Below are positions 1-8,617 of a DNA stretch of 64,000 nt, piece by piece. The position numbers and the translations under genes were made by a program. A model generated the notes under the pieces. That model was not told the DNA's origin, did not search any database, and saw nothing but the letters and a program-made list of their open reading frames with translations. The first letter of the stretch is position 1, and each line of letters starts with the position of its first letter. The DNA comes from DASWJZ01 sp963814905. GTDB taxonomy: Bacteria; Pseudomonadota; Alphaproteobacteria; Rhizobiales; Afifellaceae. The DNA lies in the NCBI GenBank assembly GCA_963814905.1, contig CAWFEM010000015.1:749937-813936 (forward strand), written 5' to 3'.

Positions 1-2006
1 TGGTGCCGATCTTCACCATCCCGCTGTCGCTGATCGGCGTCTGCTTCTTCCTTTATCTCCTCGACTACTCGATCAACCTCCTGACGCTGCTCGCCATGGT
101 GCTGTCGATCGGTCTCGTCGTCGACGACGCGATCGTCGTGGTGGAGAACATCCACCGCCATCTGGAGCGTGGCGAGCGCCCGCTCAACGCGGCGATCGCC
201 GGCATGCGCGAGATCTTCTCCGCTATCATCGCGATGACCATCACGCTCGCCGCGGTCTACGCGCCGATCGGGTTCACGCAGGGGCTGACGGGCGCGCTCT
301 TCCGCGAGTTCGCCGTCACCCTCGCCGGCGCGGTGGTCATCTCCGGCTTCATCGCCGTGACGCTCTCGCCAATGATCGCGGCGCGCGTGCTGAGACCGCA
401 CGGCGAGCATCCGAGCCGCTTCCAGGAGATCGTCGACCGCAGCTTCGACAAGGTGAGCGCCTGGTACGGGAGGCGCGTCTCCTCCACCCTCAACTACCGG
501 CCGGTGACGCTGATGATCGTGGCGGCGCTCTCCGTCACGATGGTATTCCTGTTCCTGAACACCTCCAGCGAGCTGGCGCCGGAGGAGGACATCGGGTTCA
601 TGTTCTCCATCGTGAACGCGCCGGCTTACGCGACATCCGACTACACTGAGATGTTCGTGAAGCAGGTGGTCGACGCCACCGACGACATTCCCGAGATCGA
701 CACGCGCTTTTCGGTGGTGGGCTTCGGCGGCACCAACACCGCTTTCGCCGGCTTCGGGCTGGTGCCGTGGGCGGACCGCTCCCGCAGCCAGGCGACGGTG
801 CAGCAGGAGGTGCAGAACAAGCTGAACGGCGTCGCCGGCGTGCAGGCCTTCGTCTTCGCCCCGCCGACCCTGCCCGGCACCGGCGGCGGGCTCCCGGTGC
901 AGTTCGTCATCCGCTCCACCGGTGACGCCGACCAGGTCTACGAGGTCGCCGAGGAGATCAAGGACCGCGCGCAGAAGAGCGGCCGCTTCATCATCGTGCA
1001 GGACTCGCTCTCCTTCACGCAGCCGCAGGCGCGCGTCACTATCGACCGCGACCGCGCCGCCGCGCTCGGCGTGTCGATCAGCGAGATCGGCGCGACGCTG
1101 ACCGCGCTCGTCGGCGGCGGCGCGATCTCGAAATTCGACCGCGAGAGCCGCAGCTACGACGTCATCACCCAGGTGGCGCAGAAAGACCGCTTCAATCCCG
1201 AAAGCCTCGGCAGTTATTACGTCCGCAGCGCCTCCGGCGGCATGGTTCCGCTCTCCGCGGTGATCACCGTCAAGACCCAGGCCTCACCGGTTGCGATCGA
1301 GCAGTTCAACCGGCTGAACTCGGCCACAATCTCCGGCCTGCCGCTTCCCGGCGTCGCGACCAGCGACGCGCTCTCCACCTTGCGCGAGATCGCCGGCGAA
1401 GTGATGCCCGCCGGCTTCTTTGAGGATTTCGCCGGCCAGTCGCGCCTGGAAATCACGGAGGGCAACTCGACGCTTGTCGCCTTCGGGCTCGCGATCGTCA
1501 TCATCTATCTGGTTCTGGCCGCACAATTCGAGAGCTTCCGCGACCCAATCATCATCATGCTGACCGTGCCGATGTCGATCTTCGGTGCGCTGGTGCCGCT
1601 CAATCTCGGGCTCTCGACACTTAACATCTACACCGAGGTCGGCCTGATCACGCTGATCGGCCTGATCACCAAGCACGGCATCCTGATGGTGCAGTTCGCC
1701 AACCAGCAGCGCGCGGCGGGCGCGCCGAAGAACCGGGCGATCGTGGAAGCTGCGCGCGTCCGGCTTCGCCCCATCCTGATGACGACCGCCGCGATGGTGA
1801 TGGGCGTGATGCCGCTCATCATCGCCTCGGGCGCCGGCGCCAAGGCGCGCTTTTCGATCGGCCTCGTCATCGCGTCCGGCATGGCGATCGGCACGATGTT
1901 CACGCTCTTCGTGCTGCCGATGTTCTATACCTACATCGCCCGTCGCGATGTGGAGGCGACGAGCGCCGCGACCTTCGAGGAAGGCGCCGAAGCTCCGGCC
2001 GAGTAG
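1..2006 (+). CDS. RND efflux pump permease, 3' part (5' end outside window)
   Basis: Inner-membrane proton-driven efflux transporter of the HAE/AcrB type, cut by the left window edge; about 668 residues of a family usually 1020-1060 long remain. Reading starts in the fourth transmembrane helix region, where GLVVDDAIVVVENIHRH carries the paired aspartates of the proton relay. A periplasmic porter domain follows (about residues 190-480), then the second membrane half with GLITKHGILMVQFANQ. The C-terminus is acidic and ordinary. Its adaptor gene would be expected upstream, outside the window. A GntR gene converges on it 14 bases downstream. The family is certain; the exported substrate cannot be read from sequence. 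Confidence 0.93.
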   Translation, partial: VPIFTIPLSLIGVCFFLYLLDYSINLLTLLAMVLSIGLVVDDAIVVVENIHRHLERGERPLNAAIAGMREIFSAIIAMTITLAAVYAPIGFTQGLTGALFREFAVTLAGAVVISGFIAVTLSPMIAARVLRPHGEHPSRFQEIVDRSFDKVSAWYGRRVSSTLNYRPVTLMIVAALSVTMVFLFLNTSSELAPEEDIGFMFSIVNAPAYATSDYTEMFVKQVVDATDDIPEIDTRFSVVGFGGTNTAFAGFGLVPWADRSRSQATVQQEVQNKLNGVAGVQAFVFAPPTLPGTGGGLPVQFVIRSTGDADQVYEVAEEIKDRAQKSGRFIIVQDSLSFTQPQARVTIDRDRAAALGVSISEIGATLTALVGGGAISKFDRESRSYDVITQVAQKDRFNPESLGSYYVRSASGGMVPLSAVITVKTQASPVAIEQFNRLNSATISGLPLPGVATSDALSTLREIAGEVMPAGFFEDFAGQSRLEITEGNSTLVAFGLAIVIIYLVLAAQFESFRDPIIIMLTVPMSIFGALVPLNLGLSTLNIYTEVGLITLIGLITKHGILMVQFANQQRAAGAPKNRAIVEAARVRLRPILMTTAAMVMGVMPLIIASGAGAKARFSIGLVIASGMAIGTMFTLFVLPMFYTYIARRDVEATSAATFEEGAEAPAE

Positions 2007-2020
2007 CCGGCGCGGTTCGC

Positions 2021-2791
2021 TCACCCTCCGGCGGTGGCGATCGCCTCCGGGGCGCGCGCGCGCCTGCCGAGGAGATGCGCCTCGACCGATTCCAGATGCC
2101 GCCGCATCGCGGCCGCGGCCCCGGCGCGGTCGCGCTCCTCGATCGCCTCCACGATTGCCGCATGCTCCGCGAAGCTGTGATGATCGGTGGGCGGATGCGG
2201 AGCCTCGTCGCGGAGCCGCCCCCACACCACCGTCCGCCTGACCGCGTTGACCGTGTCGAAGACGGCGAGGAGCAACGCATTATGGGCAGCGACCGCGACC
2301 GCCCGATGCAGCCGGTTGTCCCAGTTCTCGTATTGCCGCCACGTCTCGGCGCGGCAGGCGCTCGCGACTGCGAGCCGCATCTCCGCGATGTCGTCGGCGG
2401 TGGCATGGAGCGCCGCTTCGTGCGCGAGCTGCGGCTCGATCGCGAGGCGCGCGCGCATCACGTCTCCGGGACTCGTCTGTCCGGCGACAGCGGCGACGGA
2501 GGAAATCTCCGCGACCGGCCGCGCGCCGATGAACGTGCCCTTTCCGACATGCCGCCAGAGCTCGCCGTGCTCTTCCAGGATGGCAAGCGCCTTCCTGAGC
2601 TCCCCGCGCGACACGCCGAGAAGCTCCGATAGCTCGCGCTCCGGCGGCAGACGCGTGGAGGGCGGCAACGCCTTCTGCGTGAGCCACGCGCGGAGCTGGG
2701 TCAGCGCGCTCTGCCCGCGGTCGCCGTTGCGCGGATTGCCGGCGGCCTCGTCCGCTTCGACGCGTTTCGCCTCCGACACCAAGCCCTCCAT
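2021..2791 (-). CDS. GntR-family (FadR/FCD type) transcriptional regulator
   Basis: DNA-binding repressor or activator. A winged-helix GntR domain occupies about residues 30-95 (RLPPERELSELLGVSRGELR), followed by an all-helical FCD ligand-binding domain (about 110-235). FCD domains usually bind a small organic acid through a metal site. The chosen ATG lies four codons inside a possible TTG start at 2803. It is divergent from the ABC importer operon at 2916, and a perfect 8-base inverted repeat sits between them (2819-2839), so it probably controls that operon and itself. The inducer is unknown; an aromatic-derived acid would fit the hydrolase at the operon's end. Confidence 0.88.
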   Translation of the reverse strand: MEGLVSEAKRVEADEAAGNPRNGDRGQSALTQLRAWLTQKALPPSTRLPPERELSELLGVSRGELRKALAILEEHGELWRHVGKGTFIGARPVAEISSVAAVAGQTSPGDVMRARLAIEPQLAHEAALHATADDIAEMRLAVASACRAETWRQYENWDNRLHRAVAVAAHNALLLAVFDTVNAVRRTVVWGRLRDEAPHPPTDHHSFAEHAAIVEAIEERDRAGAAAAMRRHLESVEAHLLGRRARAPEAIATAGG

Positions 2792-2818
2792 TTCCTTGAT
2801 CAATTCGCGTGGATGTTC

Positions 2819-2839
2819 TAACCAATATGGGATTGGTTA
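2819..2839. promoter_or_regulatory. Perfect inverted repeat, likely GntR operator
   Basis: Arms TAACCAAT and ATTGGTTA are exact reverse complements separated by five bases. The site lies in the 124-base divergent gap, just upstream of the regulator's start and 77 bases before the ABC operon start. Position and symmetry fit an autoregulatory GntR site; binding is inferred. Confidence 0.6.
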
Positions 2840-2915
2840 GGCAACGGCCTTTAGGCCACCGTGCGCTCCCGGGAGCGCGCGTACCGAAAAACGCCAACCA
2901 CACAGGGAGGAACGG

Positions 2916-3905
2916 ATGTCCATTCACAAGAGAATTGGCCGTGGCCTGGCGGTCGGCCTCGTCGCCGGCGGAATGGCGGTCGGCGGATCCGTCGCCAAGG
3001 CGCAGGACGTCGTGCGCGTGGCATGGGGCGACGTCATCGACGTTGAGTCGCTTCCGATGGCGATTGCGCTGGCGCGCGCCAAGGACAGAGGCGTCGACAA
3101 CGAGATAACGTCCTTTGCCCAGGAGGACCTGGCGATTCAGGCCACAGTCGGCGGCCAGGCCGACATCGGCATCGCGACGCCCTTCGCCGTCATGCAGAAG
3201 GTGAAGGATCTCAGGATGTTCTTCCAGGACGAGGCGCTGATCTTCTATGCCGTCGTCTCCACCGAGTACGAGACCTGGAAGGACTTGGACGGCCAGCCCT
3301 TCGTCTTCCATGCCCGCGGGTCGGGAACCGAGGCCTACGGCAACTTCATGGCCAAGCAGAACGGCATCGAGTTTGGCCAGATCAGCTACCTGACAGGGTC
3401 TGACAACCGGGCGGTCGCGCTGCTCGGCGGACAGATCAAGGCAACCATTCTGGACCTGGCGAACACGAACCTCGTCATGGCGAAGGAGCCGGACAAGTTC
3501 CATCTCCTTCCCGGTCCGCAGCAGGCGGTTACCAACGAGGGCCTCTTCGCCCACCAGGACTGGATGAAGAGCCACCCGGAAGCCGTCAGCGTCATTACCG
3601 AGGAGTTTCTGAAGCTCTATCGCGAGATGAAGGACAATCCGGGGATCATTGCCGAGGAGCGCGAAAAGCGCGGCCTTCTCGCCGACCAGCCGAAGGTGAC
3701 CGCCGACGAGATCACGAGCTTCGTCAAGCAGGGCATGGAATCGGGTCTTTGGAATCCCGAAGGCGGCAGCGAAGCGATCGCACAGGCCGATGTCGACTTC
3801 TATTCCATCTCAGGCGCGCTGTCCGGCACGCCCGACGAGCTGAAGTGGCAGAACTTCTGGGACCTCGGGCCGCTCGAAGCCGCCAAGAAGGAACTCGGTG
3901 GCTAA
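2916..3905 (+). CDS. ABC transporter substrate-binding protein (NrtA/SsuA/TauA-like)
   Basis: Periplasmic solute receptor of 329 residues. The N-terminal signal peptide (about 1-29) has a basic start, a glycine/alanine-rich core and an SVAKAQ cleavage region. The mature part follows the two-lobed NMT1/SsuA fold, with a conserved run around GQADIGIATPFAVMQ where these proteins contact ligand. ATG 2916 is preceded by a strong GGGAGG. It is the first gene of a four-gene importer and overlaps the next gene by 8 bases. The ligand is not evident; nitrate, sulfonate, pyrimidine-precursor and aromatic acid receptors share this fold. Confidence 0.88.
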   Translation: MSIHKRIGRGLAVGLVAGGMAVGGSVAKAQDVVRVAWGDVIDVESLPMAIALARAKDRGVDNEITSFAQEDLAIQATVGGQADIGIATPFAVMQKVKDLRMFFQDEALIFYAVVSTEYETWKDLDGQPFVFHARGSGTEAYGNFMAKQNGIEFGQISYLTGSDNRAVALLGGQIKATILDLANTNLVMAKEPDKFHLLPGPQQAVTNEGLFAHQDWMKSHPEAVSVITEEFLKLYREMKDNPGIIAEEREKRGLLADQPKVTADEITSFVKQGMESGLWNPEGGSEAIAQADVDFYSISGALSGTPDELKWQNFWDLGPLEAAKKELGG

Positions 3906-4785
3906 CCTGCGACGCGATTCGGAAGCTCAGTCCGGCGCCGACGGACTGAGCCTCTCGCGCCTCTCCCCGTTCGGGGTCTTCGCACCCCGAACGGCCTTGC
4001 TCGACAAGCAACCAAGCGCGCTCGCCGCCTTCTTCGCTCACCCGCTGACGCTGCGCATTCTCTCCGGGCTCGCAATCTGCCTGGCCTGGGAGGCGGCGGC
4101 GCGAATCCCCATCAGCTTCGCCTTCCCGACCTTCGGCGAGACGATGGTCGCCCTTTGGTCCATGATCGCCGACTTCTCACTCTTCCACGCCTTCGCCATC
4201 ACGTTGCAGCCGCTCCTTGTCGGCCTTCTGATTTCGGCTGTGCTGGGTGTCGCGATCGGCGTCGCGATGGGGCTCAACGCATGGGTTCAATGGCTCGCCT
4301 CTCCGGTGTTCATCGTCGCGCAGGCGGCCCCATTGGCGGCGTTGATTCCGCTGATCATCTTTGCCTACGGCATCGGCCTGACGGCCAAGACGCTGGTCGT
4401 GTGCATCATGGCGATGCCCGTCATCGTGCTGAATTCGTATGTCGCGGTTCGTCACACGCCGATCTCGCTCTTGGAAATGGGGCGCTCGTTCCTCGGCAGC
4501 CGGCGCCAGGTGATCACCCGCATCGTCCTGCCTGCGGCAAGCCCGGTGATCTTCGCCGGACTGAGGCTCGGCTGCGCGGCAGCTTTTGTCGGCGCGATCC
4601 TCGCCGAGCTTCTCATCACGCCGGTCGGAATTGGGGACCTGATCACCTACAACCGGTCGATCGCTGACTATCCCAAGATGTACGCCGCCATCCTTTCGAT
4701 CGTCGCCGTTTCCGTGCTCTTCATCGAATTGCTGGAGCGCATCGAGGTGGTGGTGTTCCGGCCCGAGATGCGAGCGCGCTCATGA
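3898..4785 (+). CDS. ABC transporter permease (SsuC/TauC-like)
   Basis: Integral membrane subunit of the importer, 295 residues with about six hydrophobic segments from residue 50 onward. The EAA-type cytoplasmic loop (around LLEMGRSFLGSRRQVITRIV) that docks on the ATPase is visible near residue 190. The GTG start overlaps the binding-protein gene by 8 bases and the end overlaps the ATPase gene by 4, so the genes are translationally coupled. The N-terminus has an unusually long soluble stretch of about 50 residues before the first membrane helix, so a later start is possible. Confidence 0.9.
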   Translation: MANLRRDSEAQSGADGLSLSRLSPFGVFAPRTALLDKQPSALAAFFAHPLTLRILSGLAICLAWEAAARIPISFAFPTFGETMVALWSMIADFSLFHAFAITLQPLLVGLLISAVLGVAIGVAMGLNAWVQWLASPVFIVAQAAPLAALIPLIIFAYGIGLTAKTLVVCIMAMPVIVLNSYVAVRHTPISLLEMGRSFLGSRRQVITRIVLPAASPVIFAGLRLGCAAAFVGAILAELLITPVGIGDLITYNRSIADYPKMYAAILSIVAVSVLFIELLERIEVVVFRPEMRARS

Positions 4786-5582
4786 CGATTCATGCCAATC
4801 CGGCGACGTCGCCTGTGGCCGCCACCGATTCCGCCGTGGAGCTGCGCAACGTTTCCAAGATCTATGCCGGCGGCGTTCACGCGCTCGATTCCATCAGCAT
4901 CGATTTTCCCCGCGGGCAGCTCACTTCGCTGCTCGGCCCGTCCGGCTGCGGCAAGACCACCTTGCTCAAGATCATCGCAGGCCTCCTCCCGGCAACGTCG
5001 GGCGAGGTGCTGGTCAATGGACGTTCGGTGCGGGGGCCGGGTCCGGAGCGCGCCTTCGTCTTCCAGGATTTCGCGCTGATGCCCTGGGCCACCGCGCTCG
5101 GCAACGTCGTCTTCGGGCTGGAATTGCGTGGCGCCGAAAAGGCCGAGCGCGAGGCCATCGCGCGGCACTACATCGGAGAAGTCGGCTTGTCCGGCTTCGA
5201 GGACAAATACCCGCACGAGCTTTCCGGAGGCATGCGGCAGCGGGTCGGCCTGGCGCGGGCGCTGGCGGTAAGGGCCGATGTGCTGCTGATGGACGAGCCG
5301 TTCAGCGCCGTCGATGAACAGAACCGCCGCAAGTTCCAGGAGGATCTGATCAAGCTCCGCACGATAGAGAACAAGACGTTCGTCTTCGTCACGCATTCGA
5401 TCGAAGAGGCAGTCTACGTTTCCGACCGCATCGTGCTCCTTTCGACCAACCCGGGACGGGTCTCGCAAGTGATCACGCCGGACATTCCCCGCGGAGACGA
5501 CGTCGAGGCCATCCGCCGTCATCCCGTCTACCTCGATACCGTCGATGCCATCTGGCACGGCCTAAAGCGCTATTTGGACTGA
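4782..5582 (+). CDS. ABC transporter ATP-binding protein
   Basis: Cytoplasmic ATPase, 266 residues. Walker A (GPSGCGKTTLLK, about residue 45), the Q-loop (VFQDFALMPW), the signature LSGGMRQRVGLARAL, Walker B (VLLMDEPFSAVD) and the switch histidine (FVTHSIEEAVY) are all present, so it should be active. It belongs to the SsuB/TauB/NrtD group that pairs with NMT1-type receptors. ATGA overlap with the upstream permease gene. A second permease gene follows 8 bases downstream, suggesting a heterodimeric membrane channel. Confidence 0.93.
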   Translation: MTIHANPATSPVAATDSAVELRNVSKIYAGGVHALDSISIDFPRGQLTSLLGPSGCGKTTLLKIIAGLLPATSGEVLVNGRSVRGPGPERAFVFQDFALMPWATALGNVVFGLELRGAEKAEREAIARHYIGEVGLSGFEDKYPHELSGGMRQRVGLARALAVRADVLLMDEPFSAVDEQNRRKFQEDLIKLRTIENKTFVFVTHSIEEAVYVSDRIVLLSTNPGRVSQVITPDIPRGDDVEAIRRHPVYLDTVDAIWHGLKRYLD

Positions 5583-5590
5583 GGCCGGCG

Positions 5591-6346
5591 ATGATCCTCC
5601 TCGGGTACCGCGTTCCAATGGCCGCCTCGCTGCTTATCTGGGCAGCATTATGGGAGCTGGTCGGGCGGCTCCACGTCAGCTTCCTGCTGCCGCCGCTCTC
5701 AAGCATATTCGTCGCCATGGTCGAGATCGTGCCGACGCACACTTTCCTCTCCGCGCTTTGGGTCACCGGCTACGCCTTCGTCATCGGCAACGTCATCTCG
5801 ATCGTCGTCGGCGTGCCTCTCGGGCTCCTCATGGGCCGGTCGACGATCGCAGACCGCCTGTTCCTGCCCTGGGTGAACCTGTTCCTATCGGCGCCGCTGA
5901 CGGCGCTGGTGCCGGTCATCATGGTGCTCTTCGGGCTCGGCCAGACGACGATCGTGCTGACGGTCGTGCTCTTCGCGATCTGGATCATCGTGCTCGACGC
6001 GCGCGCCGGCGTGCGCTCCATTTCCCCCTCGCTGGTTGAGATGGCGCAGAGCTTCGGCGCCAGTCCGTTGCAGGCCTTTCGACGCGTCTACTTCTGGGCG
6101 GCGCTGCCGGAAATTCTTGCGGGCGTGAGGCTCGGGGTCATCCGCTCCGTGAAAGGCGTCATCATCGGCCAGTTGCTGGTGACCATCGTCGGCTTCGGCG
6201 CGCTTTTCCAGACCTACGGATCGCATTTTCAGATGCAAGAATTCTGGGCGGCGCTGCTCGTCCTCTTCGCCTTCGCATTCCTGCTCGCCGAAGGGCTCGC
6301 CTGGCTGGAACGCCGGGTCGAGTATTACGCAGCGAGCCGCTCCTGA
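5591..6346 (+). CDS. ABC transporter permease, second subunit
   Basis: 251-residue membrane protein of the same BPD permease family as the gene at 3898. It has about six helices and an EAA loop near residue 145 (SLVEMAQSFGASPLQAFRRVY). It is shorter at the N-terminus than its partner. Two different permeases with one ATPase imply a heterodimeric channel, which occurs in several SsuABC-like systems. It lies within the operon, 8 bases after the ATPase and 29 bases before the hydrolase. Confidence 0.88.
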   Translation: MILLGYRVPMAASLLIWAALWELVGRLHVSFLLPPLSSIFVAMVEIVPTHTFLSALWVTGYAFVIGNVISIVVGVPLGLLMGRSTIADRLFLPWVNLFLSAPLTALVPVIMVLFGLGQTTIVLTVVLFAIWIIVLDARAGVRSISPSLVEMAQSFGASPLQAFRRVYFWAALPEILAGVRLGVIRSVKGVIIGQLLVTIVGFGALFQTYGSHFQMQEFWAALLVLFAFAFLLAEGLAWLERRVEYYAASRS

Positions 6347-6375
6347 CCCTTCCAGCCTTGAGAGAAAGTCCGTCG

Positions 6376-7062
6376 ATGAGCTACGTCTTCACGCCGCCCG
6401 CAATCACCGCGCTTCCCGTCCGCGGCTCCGATGCGATGTTCCCCGTCCGCCGCGTCTATTGCGTGGGGCGGAACTACGCCGACCACGCGATCGAGATGGG
6501 CCACGACCCGGACAAGGAGCCGCCCTTCTTCTTCCAGAAGAACCCCGACAATCTGGTGCCCGGCGGAGGCGACTTCCCCTACCCTTCAGCGACCAGCGAC
6601 GTGCACCACGAGATCGAGCTGATCGTGGCGCTGAAGACGGGCGGCGAAAACATCCCGGTGGAGAAGGCGCTCGACCATGTCTTCGGCTACGCGGTCGGCC
6701 TCGACATGACGCGCCGCGACCTGCAGGGCGAGGCGAAGAAGATGGGCCGTCCGTGGGAAGTCGGCAAAGCCTTCGAATCCTCCGCGCCCTGCGGCGAGAT
6801 CGTCCCGGCGAGCGAGATCGGGCACCCGGATGCGGGCGCGATCACACTGAATGTGAACGGTGCGATGAGGCAGGAAGGCGACCTGAACCAGATGATCTGG
6901 AAGGTGCCGGAGGCGATCTCCTATCTCTCGGGTCTCTTCAGGCTCGCGCCCGGCGACCTGATCATGACCGGCACGCCCGCCGGCGTCGCCGCGGTCAAAC
7001 GCGGCGACACGCTTGCCGGCCATATCGACGGGATCGGCGACCTCACCGTAAAGGTGGTCTGA
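6376..7062 (+). CDS. Fumarylacetoacetate hydrolase family protein (fumarylpyruvate-hydrolase-like)
   Basis: 228-residue cytoplasmic metal-dependent hydrolase of the FAH fold. The motif VYCVGRNYADHAIEMG and the metal-binding acidic cluster HHEIELIVAL are typical, and the closing GDLIMTGTPAGVAAVKRGD is the family signature. The pattern most resembles NagK-type fumarylpyruvate hydrolases, which split fumarylpyruvate into fumarate and pyruvate in the gentisate route. ATG 6376, preceded by GAGAAAG, is preferred over a TTG 18 bases upstream. It is the last gene of the importer operon, which suggests uptake of a compound degraded through a diketo acid; this link is inference. Confidence 0.85.
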   Translation: MSYVFTPPAITALPVRGSDAMFPVRRVYCVGRNYADHAIEMGHDPDKEPPFFFQKNPDNLVPGGGDFPYPSATSDVHHEIELIVALKTGGENIPVEKALDHVFGYAVGLDMTRRDLQGEAKKMGRPWEVGKAFESSAPCGEIVPASEIGHPDAGAITLNVNGAMRQEGDLNQMIWKVPEAISYLSGLFRLAPGDLIMTGTPAGVAAVKRGDTLAGHIDGIGDLTVKVV

Positions 7063-7078
7063 CCCGAAGGCGCGGTTC

Positions 7079-8614
7079 CTACTCTGCGCTTTCCGCGGCC
7101 GCTGCCTGAGCGCGGCGGCGCGCGGAGCGCCGCATCCTCGTGATGATCGGATAGAGGAACAGCGCGATCGCGATCAGGATGAAGATCGCGGAGAGCGGAC
7201 GCTCGAAGAAAACAAGCCCGTTCCCTTGCGAGCCGAGCACCGACTGGCGGAACGAGCGCTCCGCGAGCGGTCCGAGCACGATGGCGAGCACCGCCGGCGC
7301 GACCGGATAATCGAGCTTGCGCAGGAGATAGCCGACCACGCCGAAGAGCAGCATCAGCCACACGTCGTGCAGCGTCTGCGTCGGCGCATAGCCGCCGACG
7401 ATCGACAGGATGAAGATGACCGGCGCCAGAATGGTGAACTTCAAGGTCAGAATGCGCGCGAAGATCGGGATCATCGCGATGTTGGCGACGAGCGTCAGCA
7501 GGTTGGCGATGTAGAGGCTGCCGATCAGGTCCCACACGAAGGCCGGATGCTCGGTGAAGAGCAGCGGTCCCGGCCTGAGCCCCCAGATGATCATACCGCC
7601 GAGCAGGATGGCGGTCGTCGGGGAGCCGGGAATGCCGAGCGTGATCATCGGCAGCATGGAGCCGGTCGAGGCGGCGTTGTTGGCCGATTCCGGCGCGGCG
7701 ATGCCCTTGATATTGCCCTTGCCGAACGAGTCCGGGTCGTTGGAGAAGGTCTTGGCCATGCCGTAGGACATGAGCGAGGCGGGGGTCGCGCCGGCGGCCG
7801 GGAGCATGCCGACGAAGAAGCCGAGCAGCGAACCCATCGTCGCCGTGCCGATATATTCCCGAACCCGCGCCAAGTTCTGAAAGGTCGAGCGCCACGACGA
7901 CTTCACCGTGTGCACCTGTACGTCGGAGCGCGTCTGGTCCAGCGTCCACAGCATCTCGCCGATACCGTAGATGCCGATGGCGAGGACCAGGAAGTTGATC
8001 CCGTGGAAGAAGCCGGAGAGGTCGAAGAAGATGAGGCGCGGCTTACCGGAGATGATGTCGAGACCGATCGTCGCCAATACCAGACCGATCAGGATGGAGA
8101 AGATCGTCTTCGGGATGTCGTCCCCGCCGAGACCCACGAAGGTCGCGAAGGCAAGAACCATCAGCGCGAACTCCTCCGGCGGCCCGAACTTGAGCGCGAC
8201 GGAGGCAAGCGGCGGCGCGAAGAGCGTGAACAGGATGACGGAGATGGTGCCGCCGATGAAGGAGGCCACGGCCGCGGTGATGAGCGCGCGGTCGGCATGC
8301 CCGGCGATTGCCATCGGCCGCCCGTCGAAGACGGTCGCAACGGCTGTCGAGGCGCCGGGAATTCCGAGCGTGACGGAGCTGATCGCGCCGCCATACATGG
8401 CGCCGTAATAGATGGCGGCGAGGAAAATGATTGCGGCTTCCGGCGGCACGAGGAAAGTGATCGGCAAGAGGATCGCGACGCCATTGACCGAGCCGAGACC
8501 GGGCATCGCGCCGATCAACAGCCCGATGATGCAGCCGATCGTGAGCATGGCGAAATTGACCGGGAGAAAGGCCTCGCCGATTCCGCCAAGCAGGTGATGA
8601 AGGACGTCCTGCAT
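7079..8614 (-). CDS. tctA: Tripartite tricarboxylate transporter large permease TctA
   Basis: 511-residue, roughly 12-helix membrane transporter. The family hallmark PGLGSVNGVAILLP lies near residue 40, with further conserved stretches GALPGAGATPAS-like (GMLPAAGATPASLMSYGMAK, about 265-285) and GIPGSPTTAILLGG near 345. It forms the translocation channel for a carboxylate delivered by TctC, with sodium or proton coupling known for the family. It follows tctB by three bases and is convergent with the FAH gene. Its location next to the oxalate cluster makes oxalate or another short dicarboxylate a candidate substrate. Confidence 0.93.
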   Translation of the reverse strand: MQDVLHHLLGGIGEAFLPVNFAMLTIGCIIGLLIGAMPGLGSVNGVAILLPITFLVPPEAAIIFLAAIYYGAMYGGAISSVTLGIPGASTAVATVFDGRPMAIAGHADRALITAAVASFIGGTISVILFTLFAPPLASVALKFGPPEEFALMVLAFATFVGLGGDDIPKTIFSILIGLVLATIGLDIISGKPRLIFFDLSGFFHGINFLVLAIGIYGIGEMLWTLDQTRSDVQVHTVKSSWRSTFQNLARVREYIGTATMGSLLGFFVGMLPAAGATPASLMSYGMAKTFSNDPDSFGKGNIKGIAAPESANNAASTGSMLPMITLGIPGSPTTAILLGGMIIWGLRPGPLLFTEHPAFVWDLIGSLYIANLLTLVANIAMIPIFARILTLKFTILAPVIFILSIVGGYAPTQTLHDVWLMLLFGVVGYLLRKLDYPVAPAVLAIVLGPLAERSFRQSVLGSQGNGLVFFERPLSAIFILIAIALFLYPIITRMRRSARRRAQAAAAESAE

Positions 8615-8617
8615 TTG

